A stretch of DNA of 64,000 nt from Caballeronia concitans. GTDB taxonomy: Bacteria > Pseudomonadota > Gammaproteobacteria > Burkholderiales > Burkholderiaceae. Where the stretch lies: positions 62,001-126,000 of the forward strand of contig NZ_FCNV02000014.1 of NCBI RefSeq assembly GCF_001544615.1. Direction: 5' to 3'. Numbering within the stretch: the first letter of the stretch is position 1; each line of letters begins with the position of its first letter. Positions 35,665-44,665 of this stretch are shown here, in pieces. Below the pieces are notes generated by a model. The model saw only the letters and a list, made by a program, of their open reading frames with translations. It had not been told where the DNA came from and made no database searches. Both the position numbers and the translations under genes were made by a program.

Positions 35665-35674
35665 ACGAATTCGT
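35665..35674. promoter_or_regulatory. Putative LysR operator palindrome
   Basis: ACGAATTCGT is a perfect palindrome inside TTACGAATTCGTTAA, in the gap between the divergent LysR and transporter genes. LysR regulators commonly bind such sites to regulate themselves and the divergent gene. Confidence 0.5.
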
Positions 35675-35758
35675 TAATTATTCAGCGATTCTATGCCAAT
35701 GACGGGAAAGACGATCGGCTCTAGCATCGGCGTATCGAATAGTCCTTCCGCCCACCTC

Positions 35759-37324
35759 ATGTCCGAAACGAAAGAACGCGCGGGTTCTGCCCGCTTCGTG
35801 CTGCTCACCGCGTCCGCGACGTGCGCGCTCATCACGCTCGATACCAATGTCGTCGCGGTCGCGCTGCCGTCCATCGCGCGGGATTTTCACGCGGGCTTCG
35901 CCGATGTCGAATGGGTCGTCAGCGCGTATATGGTTGCGTTCGCCGCGTGCCTGTTGCCCGCCGGCGCGCTCGCCGACCGCATCGGCCGCAAGCGGATGCT
36001 GATCGCCGGGCTTGCCGTGTTCTCGCTGGCGTCGCTCGGCTGCGGGCTCGCGCCGTCGGCGGTCGCGCTGAACGTCGCGCGCGCGGCAAAGGGCGTCGGC
36101 GCGGCGATGCTGCTCACGTCGGCGCTCGCGATCATCGCGAATACCTTCCACGAAGGCGCGGCGCGTGCGTGGGCGGTGTGGGGCACGTGCATGGGCGTGT
36201 CGACGACCATCGCGCCGCTCGTCGGCGGCGTCATCACGCAATGGGCCGGATGGCGCTGGATCTTCCTGATGAACCTGCCGATCTGCGCGCTGCTCGCGGC
36301 CTGCGCGTGGCGCGGCATGCGCGAATCGCGCAACCGCGAAGCAGGCGCACTCGACCTCGCGGGCAGCGCGCTGTTCGCCGCCGCGCTCGCACTCGGCATC
36401 TGGGCGCTGATCGACGCGCAAGCGGACGGCTGGGCGAGCTGGCGCACCGAGGCGCGTCTGGCGGCGTGCGCGGTGCTATTCGTCGTCTTCGTGCGGGTAC
36501 AGCGCTCGCGCGCCCACGCGATGATTGACCTCGCGCTGTTCCGCCAGCCGCGCTTCGTCGCCGCCGTGCTCGCCATGTTCGGCTACGCCGCATGCGCGCA
36601 GGTCATGATGACCTTCCTGCCGCTTTATCTGCAGAACGCATTCGGCCTGCCGGCGGTGCGCGCGGGTATCGGCATGCTGCCGTTCGCGATCGCGATGGTC
36701 GTCGGGCCCTACATCGGCGCGGCGCTCGGCAAGCGCGTGCCGGGCATGGCGCTGTTGACGCTCGGGCTTACGATCATCGGCGCGGGCAATCTGCTGACGG
36801 CGCTGTTCGCGGGCATGTCCAACTACGCGTTGATCGCTGTCGGGATGATCGTTACCGGGCTCGGCGCGGGCGTGCTCAATGGCGATACGCAGAAGGCGAT
36901 CATGGCGTGCGTGCCGCCGAATCGCACCGGCATGGCTTCGGGCATCAGCACGACCACGCGCTTTACCGCCATCGTCACGTCGGTTGGCGTGCTCGGCGCG
37001 GTGCTCGCGACACGTACGCAAGCCGCACTCGATTCGCACGCGGGCGATTTCGTGCAGGCCGGTAACGGATTCGACGCGGCCTTTCTTTCCCGCCTCCTCG
37101 CGGGCGATCTCGCGCATGCCGGCGCAAACCTGAGCGGCCCGGCGGGCGCAGCGGTCGCCGCGATCGCACGCGCGAGTTTCGCGAGCGGCTTCTCTGCGGC
37201 ACTCGGCGTGGCGGGCATCTGCGCGCTGACGATCGCGGCGGCGGTCTGGCTGCTCGGCGGGCGCGTGCGGACCGAAAGCAGCGCGCAAGCGCAGGGGAAA
37301 GCCGGATCAGCGTTGCCGGAATAA
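35759..37324 (+). CDS. MFS drug/metabolite exporter, DHA2 (14-helix) type
   Basis: 521 aa. Motif A is GALADRIGRKRML and the first helix has the LDTNVVAVALPSIARDF pattern of the EmrB/QacA (DHA2) group; WAGWRWIFLMNLPI is motif C-like. About 14 hydrophobic helices are present. The start is uncertain: ATG 35759 (MSETKERAGS) gives a family-like N-terminus, while ATG 35693 would add 22 residues; neither has a good ribosome site. It is divergent from the LysR gene, its likely regulator. Confidence 0.88.
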   Translation: MSETKERAGSARFVLLTASATCALITLDTNVVAVALPSIARDFHAGFADVEWVVSAYMVAFAACLLPAGALADRIGRKRMLIAGLAVFSLASLGCGLAPSAVALNVARAAKGVGAAMLLTSALAIIANTFHEGAARAWAVWGTCMGVSTTIAPLVGGVITQWAGWRWIFLMNLPICALLAACAWRGMRESRNREAGALDLAGSALFAAALALGIWALIDAQADGWASWRTEARLAACAVLFVVFVRVQRSRAHAMIDLALFRQPRFVAAVLAMFGYAACAQVMMTFLPLYLQNAFGLPAVRAGIGMLPFAIAMVVGPYIGAALGKRVPGMALLTLGLTIIGAGNLLTALFAGMSNYALIAVGMIVTGLGAGVLNGDTQKAIMACVPPNRTGMASGISTTTRFTAIVTSVGVLGAVLATRTQAALDSHAGDFVQAGNGFDAAFLSRLLAGDLAHAGANLSGPAGAAVAAIARASFASGFSAALGVAGICALTIAAAVWLLGGRVRTESSAQAQGKAGSALPE

Positions 37325-37419
37325 CGCGGTTTAACGCATTCTCATGAAGCTCGGTTTCGCGGCGCGCAGCATTCCGTCCTATGCTTCATCTGGCGCCATG
37401 CAACCGGAGTGACATCGTG

Positions 37420-38121
37420 ATGAACAGCCTCGAAGGAAAGATCGTCGCCGTCACGGGCGGCTTCGGCAGCCTGGGACGTGCGACGGCGCGCGTGCTGGCC
37501 GGACGCGGCGCGCGCATCGCGCTGATCGGACGAAGCGACAAGGCCGATGCGCTGCCCCCGCCGCTCGCCGATGCATGCATGGTGACGGGCATCGACCTGA
37601 CGGATGCGAACGCGGCGCACCGGGCAATCGATACGATCGTTCAGCGGATGGGCGGACTCCATGCGCTCGTGAACGTCGCGGGTGCGTTTGCGTGGGAGAC
37701 GATCGCGGACGGCAGCGTCGACACATGGCAATCGATGTTCGACGTGAATGTGAAGACCGCGCTCAACGCATCGAAGGCGGCGCTCGCGCCATTGAGCGCA
37801 CAGGAAGGCGGGCGCATCGTCAATGTCGGCGCGCTCGCCGCGCTGAAGGCCGGCACGGGCATGGGCGCCTACGCGGCGTCGAAGGCCGCGCTGATCCGCT
37901 TCACCGAGGCGCTCGCGGAAGAACTCAAGGACCGTGGCGTGACGGTGAACGCGGTGCTCCCGTCGATCATCGATACCGCGCCGAATCGCCGCGACATGCC
38001 CGACGCGGATTTCTCCCGCTGGGTGAAGGCGGAAGAACTGGGCGCGGTGATCGCGTTTCTGCTTTCGCCCGAGGCGCAATGCATTACCGGCGCGTCGATT
38101 CCGGTGAGCGGGCGGGTTTGA
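37420..38121 (+). CDS. Short-chain dehydrogenase/reductase with Ala at the catalytic Ser
   Basis: 233 aa. NAD(P)-binding TGGFGSLGRA (12-21), NVAGAF near 85-90 and YAASK (Tyr151, Lys155) are present. The residue 13 positions before the Tyr, normally the catalytic Ser, is Ala138 (VNVGALAALKAG), so the classical catalytic set is incomplete. Other features, including the C-terminal TGASIPVSGRV, are normal for the family. GGAG lies upstream of the GTGATG start. It follows the transporter by 95 bp and may or may not be co-transcribed. The substrate is unknown. Confidence 0.85.
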   Translation: MNSLEGKIVAVTGGFGSLGRATARVLAGRGARIALIGRSDKADALPPPLADACMVTGIDLTDANAAHRAIDTIVQRMGGLHALVNVAGAFAWETIADGSVDTWQSMFDVNVKTALNASKAALAPLSAQEGGRIVNVGALAALKAGTGMGAYAASKAALIRFTEALAEELKDRGVTVNAVLPSIIDTAPNRRDMPDADFSRWVKAEELGAVIAFLLSPEAQCITGASIPVSGRV

Positions 38122-38187
38122 CGCGTGGGTGACGGCGGGTGTTGCTTGTCGATGTGGACCGAGGCGCTGAAGCCGAGAAACAAGCAG

Positions 38188-39318
38188 TCACGCATGGGTG
38201 ACGCGCGGCAGCGTCACCGAGAAAGTCGTCACATCCGCGCCGGACTCGGCTTCGATCGTTCCATGATGAAGCCTGGCTACGCAGTCGCAAACGTAGAGAC
38301 CGAGGCCGAGGCCCGCCGCCGCGCCGCGCCGCTCAGGAGCGGTGTAGGTTCGCATCAGCGGATCGAAAAGCGCGCGCATTGCATGATCCGGGATAGGGTC
38401 TCCCGCGTTCGATACTTCGATTCGTACCGTCTCGTCTTCACCGATCGCCCTTAAGTGCACCTCGCCCCTTCCATGTTGAACCGCGTTGACGAGCAGATTC
38501 ACCAGGATCTGACTGAGGCGCGCGCCATCCCACACGCCGCTCATATCGCCGCTGATGGTGAGTTGGATCGCAGCGTCGGGGTAGGATGCGCGCACTTCTT
38601 CGAGCGCGTGTTGACACAGTTGCTCGAGGTCTTGCGGGGAGACCGTCATCGGCAACGCCTCCCCCAAACGATCGCGCGTGAAATCGAGAAGGTCATCGAT
38701 CATGCGCTTCATGCGCGAAGCACTGCGCCGCGCATTGTCGGCGGCCTTTATGACGATCGGCGGCGTGCCGGGGACGCGGCCGATCAACTCGACCGAATTG
38801 GTAATGGCAGACAACGGAGAACGCAGGTCGTGCGCGAGAATGCCCGACAACAGGGTGCGTTCCTTCTCCGTGCGCTTCTGATGCTCGCGGGCGGACTCCG
38901 TCAGCGCTTCATCGATGGCCTCGTTGAATCGAATCATCTGCTGGAAGGCGGCTGCCCCGCCCGAATCCGTCTCCTGCCACAAACGCAGGACCGTTGCACG
39001 CAACGCGCGATATTCCGCGATGATGTCGTCGAGGCTGAAGCCCTGCGACAGTCGGTCGTCGGCGTGTCGTTGGGCGGCGTCCTTGACGGCTGAAGGTGCC
39101 TCGGCGAACTCACCGCGTGACTTTGCAACCTGGCTGGCGCCCTCTTGCAGGGTACGCATGTCCGCGGCCACGCTGGACAGCAGTTGCACACCGGCTTTTT
39201 CCAGATCGATGACGGACAGCGGCCGCCCCTTGCCCGCCAGACGCAACGCCTGCTCCGCCCACTCTGTGACGATTGTCGGGATTTCTTGTTCGATGAAGGC
39301 GGAGAGGTCCATTTCCAC
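38188..39318 (-). CDS. Cytoplasmic sensor histidine kinase with RsbRD-like N-terminus
   Basis: 376 aa, no transmembrane helix. The N-terminal 140 residues are helical (IVTEWAEQALRL; GFSLDDIIAEYRALRATVLRLW), resembling RsbRD-type globin-like sensor regions. The HisKA box is LSGILAHDLRSPLSAITNSVEL; the HATPase region has ILVNLLVNAVQHG, GLGLGLYVCDCVARLHHG. No receiver domain or adjacent response regulator is present. Start is GTG 39318 or ATG 39312. An unknown 134-aa gene lies 122 bp upstream in the same direction. Confidence 0.88.
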   Translation of the reverse strand: MEMDLSAFIEQEIPTIVTEWAEQALRLAGKGRPLSVIDLEKAGVQLLSSVAADMRTLQEGASQVAKSRGEFAEAPSAVKDAAQRHADDRLSQGFSLDDIIAEYRALRATVLRLWQETDSGGAAAFQQMIRFNEAIDEALTESAREHQKRTEKERTLLSGILAHDLRSPLSAITNSVELIGRVPGTPPIVIKAADNARRSASRMKRMIDDLLDFTRDRLGEALPMTVSPQDLEQLCQHALEEVRASYPDAAIQLTISGDMSGVWDGARLSQILVNLLVNAVQHGRGEVHLRAIGEDETVRIEVSNAGDPIPDHAMRALFDPLMRTYTAPERRGAAAGLGLGLYVCDCVARLHHGTIEAESGADVTTFSVTLPRVTHA

Positions 39319-39440
39319 TCTGGGCTCAATGACGGTCGCACTGCGGCCTGCCGGGTTTGCATGAGGATTTTGCCCTGCATCTTAACGAAAATCTCTCTCG
39401 GCGCGTGCAATTTACTCAGTCCGAGTGGACGAAACATGCA

Positions 39441-39845
39441 TTACTTACCTGCTCTCGGTGATCCTTCCAGACGAGTTAATGCATTGGCGCATGTCGGTGC
39501 AATCCCTCGCGGCATTCGGTCGGCTAGTGCTTTATTACTGGCTAACTCACCGAATAACTCACTGACGCACAAGCTGTCCATGTTTTGTTCCGACGCGTTG
39601 TTGTCAGCGAGCCGCCGCATGGTCGCCTGAAGACGAGTCAGTGCAGCGTACGGCTGTCGCAGGATCAGGTACGAGCGAACCACGGCGAGGCATTGCCTGA
39701 GTTCGAGGTCGCAATGAAGCCACTCTTCACAAAGCCAGGCTATTTGATGGACTTCGCGCGTCAAAAGCCACTCTGCCCACTCGGGCTCCTCTCGTGCACG
39801 TCGTTCCAGAGATTCAATGAGGAAAAGAACGTCCGTGGACTTCAT
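39441..39845 (-). CDS. Hypothetical 134-aa protein upstream of the histidine kinase
   Basis: From the ATG at 39845 (MKSTDVLFLIESLERRAREEP) with GGAG five bases upstream. It is mostly helical, with many Arg/Glu/Trp residues (WAEWLLTREVHQIAWLCEEWLHCDLELRQCLAVV) and no signal or membrane segment. No family is recognised. Same strand as the histidine kinase downstream, so it may belong to that signalling unit. Confidence 0.65.
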   Translation of the reverse strand: MKSTDVLFLIESLERRAREEPEWAEWLLTREVHQIAWLCEEWLHCDLELRQCLAVVRSYLILRQPYAALTRLQATMRRLADNNASEQNMDSLCVSELFGELASNKALADRMPRGIAPTCANALTRLEGSPRAGK

Positions 39846-40370
39846 CGTTGCTCCATTCATCGAACCGGGGAAGTCATTCCTTGACGAAATCGCCTTGAGC
39901 AATTTGCAGACCGCATTGCCATGCTCGTTGATGACGGAGCGTCAAAGCCGGGCAATCCGGTCAGTGTCGATTGTCGGCCGGCCGCTGCGGGCACTCACTC
40001 GCTGTTTCATAAAGAAGCGCGTGCCGAGAGCGACACGGCAGCGCGACTGGACGCTGCTTTCAACATCCGTCAACTTACTGTTCTAGTCATTTTTTCAGAC
40101 AGAGTTGGATCGCAACGACCGCTCGTAGAGGCGTTTAAGCGTTCTGGTCGAACGCATGACACTGGAAGCGACGCGAAAGCGAAATCAGCGCGGCGGCTGA
40201 CACGGCTCAAGAATGAACCTTGAAAGCTTCGGTCAAGCACTCGCAAGACAACGGCAGTACCCATGCCCTATGGCGCGAACGCAAGTCCCCAAAGTTACTG
40301 TCAGTTCCGAAGAGAGGCAGGACCGAAACTTGCCATTCACCGCGTTTCTACCTTTGATTAGGCGCGTCGT
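39846..40370. other. Intergenic region, 525 bp, upstream of the KaiC-like gene
   Basis: No convincing gene on either strand. It must carry the promoters of the leftward 134-aa gene and the rightward KaiC-like operon. Codon pattern and composition drop compared with flanking genes (more A/T in about 40060-40130), but no repeat, terminator or clear promoter could be identified by eye. Confidence 0.4.
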
Positions 40371-41882
40371 ATGTCTGAGCAGTCAAAACTTCCAATTATT
40401 GAAACAGGCATTCCGGAACTGGACGTCGTTCTTCGTGGCGGGCTTCCCAGGAACCGCCTGCATCTCATCGAGGGAGCCCCGGGCACCGGGAAAACCACGC
40501 TGGGTCTTCGCTTCCTGCTCGATGGCATAAGCCGTGACGAACGATGCCTGTATGTCACGCTATCGGAGTCCACCGAAGAGTTGAAGACCACCGCGAGCAC
40601 GCATGGATGGAATACCGACGGCATCGAATTCTTCGAACTCATACCTGAGGAGGCGCTTCCCGAGCGGCAGCAAACGGTGCTGTTCCCGGCAGAAGTGCAG
40701 TTTGGGAAGACCATCGAGCAATTGATCGATCGAATCGAGCGATCGAATCCCGACCGAATCATTATCGACAGCGTCTCCGAAGTGCGGATGCTCGCGCAGG
40801 ATCCTCTGCAATTCCGTCTGCAGATGACTTCGCTCAAGCGATATCTCCAGGGAAAGAACGTCACAGTCCTTCTGCTGGACGACTTGACCGAAACAGACAA
40901 GGGCGATCTTCACAGTCTCGTTCATGGCGTGCTGTCGTTGCGCCTCTTCGAGCGCGACTACGGCGCGGCGCGGCGGCGTCTGCGCATTGCGAAGATGCGC
41001 GGTGTCGATTTCCAGAGCGGATGGCACGACTATGCGATCGTCACGGGGGAAATCCTGGTCTTTCCCAGTCTGATTGCCGAGGAGCATGAGGGCGTCGTGC
41101 AGGGCGCACCGCTCCTCAGTGTGTTCGAGGACCTGAATGGTGTGTTTCCACAGGGACTGGATCGCGGAACGACAACCATGTTGATCGGCCCTTCCGGCGC
41201 GGCGAAGTCCACACTCGCGATGAGCTATGCGCTCGCCGCCACGCGAACGGGCGAATCCGCAAGCTTCTTCTCTTTCGATGAAACCTATGAGACGTTCCTG
41301 CGCCGCAACGAATCGATGAACCTCGATCCCACCGAAGCAATCCGTGCCGAGAAGTTCCACTGGCGGCGCATGAATCCGTCGCGGATTTCTCCCGGTGAGT
41401 TTGTCTGGCAAGTGAGAAGAGACGTCGAAGGCCGCAGAGTTCGCGTGGTCGTGATCGACAGTATCAACTCGTATCTCAGCACGATGCCCGAAGAACAGTC
41501 GCTGATACTGCACTTGCACGAGTTGCTCAGCTACCTCAACAAGCAGGGCATCGTGACGATCCTCGTGCTTGCGCAACAAGGCGTAGTGGGCGATGTCGAG
41601 AATCCCATCGATCTGAGCTTCCTGAGCGACACCGTGGTGCTTTGCCGCTTCTTCGAGGCAGCAGGCACCCTGCGTCGCGCCTTGGCCATCGTCAAGCGTC
41701 GCACCGGCGCCCACGATCTCGCGATCCATGAATATCGGCTGTCCTCTTCAGGCATGCAAGTCGGCCCCGAACTGACCGAGCTGCGCGGCATATTCACAGG
41801 GGTGCCCGTCTACACCGGTGCGCATGAGGAACTGCTGGACGCGGTGCCCGACGACGGAACACGCGATGAATCGACGAGCTAG
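40371..41882 (+). CDS. KaiC-like double RecA-fold ATPase
   Basis: 503 aa with two KaiC domains. Domain 1 has Walker A GAPGTGKT (35-42) and RIIIDSVSE; domain 2 has GPSGAAKST (273-281) and VVVIDSINSYLS. In the stretch aligned with the KaiC phosphorylation loop (DLSFLSDTVVLCRFFEAAG) Ser431 of cyanobacterial KaiC matches Ser416 but Thr432 matches Phe417, so only one phosphoacceptor is kept. No KaiA or KaiB gene is nearby. Proteobacterial KaiC-like proteins of this kind are usually beside sensor kinases, and here a hybrid kinase gene overlaps the 3' end by 17 bp. A signalling ATPase role is likely; clock function is not supported. Confidence 0.88.
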   Translation: MSEQSKLPIIETGIPELDVVLRGGLPRNRLHLIEGAPGTGKTTLGLRFLLDGISRDERCLYVTLSESTEELKTTASTHGWNTDGIEFFELIPEEALPERQQTVLFPAEVQFGKTIEQLIDRIERSNPDRIIIDSVSEVRMLAQDPLQFRLQMTSLKRYLQGKNVTVLLLDDLTETDKGDLHSLVHGVLSLRLFERDYGAARRRLRIAKMRGVDFQSGWHDYAIVTGEILVFPSLIAEEHEGVVQGAPLLSVFEDLNGVFPQGLDRGTTTMLIGPSGAAKSTLAMSYALAATRTGESASFFSFDETYETFLRRNESMNLDPTEAIRAEKFHWRRMNPSRISPGEFVWQVRRDVEGRRVRVVVIDSINSYLSTMPEEQSLILHLHELLSYLNKQGIVTILVLAQQGVVGDVENPIDLSFLSDTVVLCRFFEAAGTLRRALAIVKRRTGAHDLAIHEYRLSSSGMQVGPELTELRGIFTGVPVYTGAHEELLDAVPDDGTRDESTS

Positions 41883-43548
41883 CCCCATCATGGGTGCCAT
41901 TGCGATCTGCGCGCCGTCGGGCGCCGATGCGGAGACCATCGCGCACGCGATCAACGCAATCGATCTGCAGACGCGCATTCTCGCCAGCCTGGACGAGCTG
42001 GGTGCGCGTCTGGCCGCGGAGGATGGCGAGGAGTTCGCCGGCCTTTTCGTGACGGAGGAGGCGCTGGTCGATGAACTCGCGCTTGCCGGCGCACTTCGTC
42101 AGCAGCCGGTCTGGTCCGACCTGCCGGTCATTATCCTGACCGTCGCCGGTAACCGTGCGAGCAGCCGCAAGCGCTGGGCACTCTTCAAGAGTCTGGGCAA
42201 CGTCACGCTGCTCACTCGGCCGCTGCATCGGGAAGATCTCGAGAGCGCCGCGCGCGGCATTGTGAGAGCGCGCGCACGCCAGCACGAGACGCGCGCTCAT
42301 CTGCTGGAAATGAAGCTGGCCGCGCGAGATCTCGAGGCGCGCGTGGAAGAGCGAACCGCTGCCTTGATGGAAGTTGAAGCCACGCTGCGGCAGTCGCAGA
42401 AGATGGAAGCAATCGGTCAGTTGACGGGCGGCCTCGCGCACGACTTCAATAACCTGCTCCAGATAGTTAGTTCGAATACCGAACTAATCAAATTGCGAAT
42501 CAGACAGGGAAATGTCACTGATCTTGGGCGCTACGCGCACAATGTCTCGGGCGCAACCGAGAAGGCCGCCGCACTGACGCACCGTCTGCTCGCGTTTTCC
42601 CGCCAGCAAACGCTCGATCCAAAGCCGGTGGACGTGAACAGGCTGGTGCTCGAAATATCGGACCTGGTGAAGAGCACCGTCGGTCCCACCATCAAGGTAG
42701 AGACAAGGCTGCATGCGGATCCGATGCTGACTCACTGCGATCCGCCGCAACTCGAGAATGCGTTGCTCAACCTGTGCATCAACGCACGCGACGCCATGCC
42801 GAATGGCGGCCAGCTCCACATCGATACGGATCATGCAACGCTCGATGAACATCGTGCCAGGCGCTTCGGACTCGCGCCGGGCGATTACGTCTCGGTCGCG
42901 GTAACCGACAACGGAGAGGGAATGACGCCGGAGGTCGCGGAACGCGCCTTCGATCCGTTCTTCACCACGAAGCCGATGGGTAAAGGAACGGGGCTCGGTC
43001 TGTCGATGGTCTATGGCTTTACACGACAATCGCAAGGGCATGCGAGCATCGACACGGCACCCGGTCAAGGAACCACGGTGCGCCTATGGTTGCCTGAACT
43101 GAAAGCAGCGCGAGCCGCTACGCAGGATGCCGCTTCGGCCCGCACCGCAGTCGCATTGCCCGCCACCCTGACCGTACTGCTGGTCGACGACGAGACGGGT
43201 GTACGAACGCTCCTGGCTGAAATTCTCCGCGATGCAGGATACGAGGTGATCGAAGCAAACGATGGCGTCGAGGGGCTTGAAGTCCTGCACTCCGGAGCGA
43301 CCATCGATATCGTCGTGACCGACGTTGGCATGCCTCGAATGAACGGCGTTGAGATGATCGAACGGGCGCGCGTTTCTCTGCCCGAGTTGAAGGTGCTTTT
43401 CATCACCGGTTATGCGCAACAGCAAGTGTCGCTCGAACAACAACTGGATCGAAATTCACACATGCTGACCAAGCCCTTCGCAATGAATGCCTTGCTTGAG
43501 CGGGTCGCGGTCATTGTGAAGTCGTCGTCGGGGCCATCGCCCAACTGA
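41866..43548 (+). CDS. Hybrid sensor histidine kinase with N-terminal receiver-like domain
   Basis: 560 aa. Residues about 10-133 look like a receiver fold ([37 protein letters not shown]) but no clear phosphoacceptor Asp is seen. A coiled-coil linker (135-178) leads to HisKA with His192 in [16 protein letters not shown], HATPase with [23 protein letters not shown] and [14 protein letters not shown], and a C-terminal receiver (435-555) with Asp486 in [12 protein letters not shown] and a conserved Lys in MLTKPFAM. It overlaps the KaiC-like gene by 17 bp, so the two are translationally linked and probably act in one pathway. The start ATG 41866 has GGAA upstream; ATG 41890 is an alternative. 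Confidence 0.9.
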   Translation: MNRRASPIMGAIAICAPSGADAETIAHAINAIDLQTRILASLDELGARLAAEDGEEFAGLFVTEEALVDELALAGALRQQPVWSDLPVIILTVAGNRASSRKRWALFKSLGNVTLLTRPLHREDLESAARGIVRARARQHETRAHLLEMKLAARDLEARVEERTAALMEVEATLRQSQKMEAIGQLTGGLAHDFNNLLQIVSSNTELIKLRIRQGNVTDLGRYAHNVSGATEKAAALTHRLLAFSRQQTLDPKPVDVNRLVLEISDLVKSTVGPTIKVETRLHADPMLTHCDPPQLENALLNLCINARDAMPNGGQLHIDTDHATLDEHRARRFGLAPGDYVSVAVTDNGEGMTPEVAERAFDPFFTTKPMGKGTGLGLSMVYGFTRQSQGHASIDTAPGQGTTVRLWLPELKAARAATQDAASARTAVALPATLTVLLVDDETGVRTLLAEILRDAGYEVIEANDGVEGLEVLHSGATIDIVVTDVGMPRMNGVEMIERARVSLPELKVLFITGYAQQQVSLEQQLDRNSHMLTKPFAMNALLERVAVIVKSSSGPSPN

Positions 43549-43637
43549 TGCGTATGGCGTTCTGCGCCGCCGTCGGTGAATCAGGTCGCTGCGCTCGTCG
43601 GCGAACGACCCGAGTTTCTGCCGGCGTCCACGAACCA

Positions 43638-43952
43638 TCACCGTGCGTTGCCGATGGCCGCGCGGACCGGATGGCCACCGATGTGCAGAATGTCGCCGTG
43701 CGTCGACGTCGAAGAGGAATTGAGCTGTGCCGCGATTCGCTCGAGTTCATCGAGCAGCGAAAGCAGTTGCGCCCGCTGAACCGGCGACGCGGCGGGCGCC
43801 TGGCGCAAGCTCTCGATGCGTTCGCGCCAATACGACACCGGCCATGCGACACTGCGATGCCAGTGCCGGGAGCGGATCATCCTTGCCAGATGATCGATTT
43901 CCCGCTCGATGAAAGGTTCTGTGATGTGAGTGAAGTCGCGTTGTTGAACCAC
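43638..43952 (-). CDS. Hypothetical 104-aa protein
   Basis: A GTG start at 43952 is proposed because AGGGG lies seven bases upstream; the open frame extends further but with unlikely composition. The product is helical (FIEREIDHLARMIRSRHW; SYWRERIESLRQ; RAQLLSLLDELERIAAQLN) with no signal peptide. The last 25 residues are Ser/Thr/Gly-rich. It is convergent with the hybrid kinase. No family is recognised. Confidence 0.55.
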   Translation of the reverse strand: MVQQRDFTHITEPFIEREIDHLARMIRSRHWHRSVAWPVSYWRERIESLRQAPAASPVQRAQLLSLLDELERIAAQLNSSSTSTHGDILHIGGHPVRAAIGNAR

Positions 43953-44035
43953 GGTCGTGCCCCTGATGACAACTCTGGCAGGTGAACGCTTCGCGTCTTC
44001 CCGATGCCCTTGCTTCGCGGATGATGTTAGCATTT

Positions 44036-44054
44036 GCTTATCATTTTGATAAGC
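44036..44054. promoter_or_regulatory. Perfect inverted repeat, probable operator
   Basis: GCTTATCA and TGATAAGC are perfect 8-bp arms around TTT, within a locally A/T-rich 100-bp stretch. It is 75 bp upstream of the winged-helix regulator gene and between it and the divergent 104-aa gene. The form suits a dimeric MarR/GntR-type regulator, perhaps the adjacent protein acting on its own promoter. Confidence 0.6.
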
Positions 44055-44128
44055 ACGGCGGCATCGCTCGATCTTCTTTTTTTTTGCCCCCATGCTATGA
44101 CCGAATCATCCCTTTCAATGGTTTCCAC

Positions 44129-44479
44129 ATGGCCCCAAAGAGCTTCGATGCCTATTTCCGCTTCCTGAATCTGGCTCACGCGGTCCAGGCGTTGCCCTCG
44201 GTGCCGAAACTCGACGCCCTCGAAGCACGTCTCCTGGAAGCACTCACGGCGTCGTGGCATGCGGGGCGCGCGCTGACGGTCACGGAAACGATGGCGCTAT
44301 CGGCTGCCGGCGCGCCGGCCACCGTGCATCGCAAGTTGAAGAGTCTGAAGAACCAGGGTCTCGTATCCGTCGACGAGACCAGCGGCGATCTGCGCATCAA
44401 GACGGTCGCGCCGACGCCCGAGGCGCTGGAGTATTTCGAAAAGCTGGCGGCGTGTCTCGAAGAGGCGAAGCAACGCTAG
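44129..44479 (+). CDS. Winged-helix (MarR-like) DNA-binding protein
   Basis: 116 aa from ATG 44129 (MAPKSFDAYFRFLNLAHAV). The core LEARLLEALTASWHAGRALTVTETMAL, ATVHRKLKSLKNQGLVSVDE, DLRIKTVAPTPEALEYFEKLAACL has the order helix-helix-recognition helix-wing of a MarR-like winged helix. No ribosome site is clear; an upstream in-frame start at 43982 would add an unlikely N-terminus. It precedes the TonB-dependent receptor gene in the same direction (186 bp gap) and could control it, the 104-aa gene or itself through the inverted repeat upstream. Confidence 0.75.
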   Translation: MAPKSFDAYFRFLNLAHAVQALPSVPKLDALEARLLEALTASWHAGRALTVTETMALSAAGAPATVHRKLKSLKNQGLVSVDETSGDLRIKTVAPTPEALEYFEKLAACLEEAKQR

Positions 44480-44521
44480 GCGTCGCGGCAACGCCTTACC
44501 ACAAAGCTGTGCAGGGAACGT

Positions 44522-44527
44522 TATAAT
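44522..44527 (+). promoter_or_regulatory. Possible -10 element of the TonB-dependent receptor gene
   Basis: A perfect TATAAT occurs in the gap, 138 bp before the receptor start codon. No good -35 hexamer is found at 16-18 bp upstream, so this is only a weak candidate. No cobalamin, TPP or FMN riboswitch motif is seen in the leader. Confidence 0.25.
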
Positions 44528-44665
44528 TCGTCGCTTTCCGGCGCACACGCGCAGTAAATTTTTCCACCCAGGCCGAATTCCCTCCGGAGAGCGGGGATGG
44601 CCAGCAGTATCCGACAGCCTCTGTAGCAATCGCAGGTGTTGTGCTGCATCCAGACCGCGATTGTC

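Noticed and set aside
40371-41882. KaiC-like gene as part of a circadian clock
   Set aside because: No kaiA or kaiB is nearby and one key phosphosite is replaced by Phe; the kinase overlap fits signalling better.
44480-44665. Possible cobalamin riboswitch before the TonB-dependent receptor
   Set aside because: The leader contains short AGGGAA and GGCCAGCAG pieces, but the conserved B12 box and the ordered set of cobalamin riboswitch motifs are absent.
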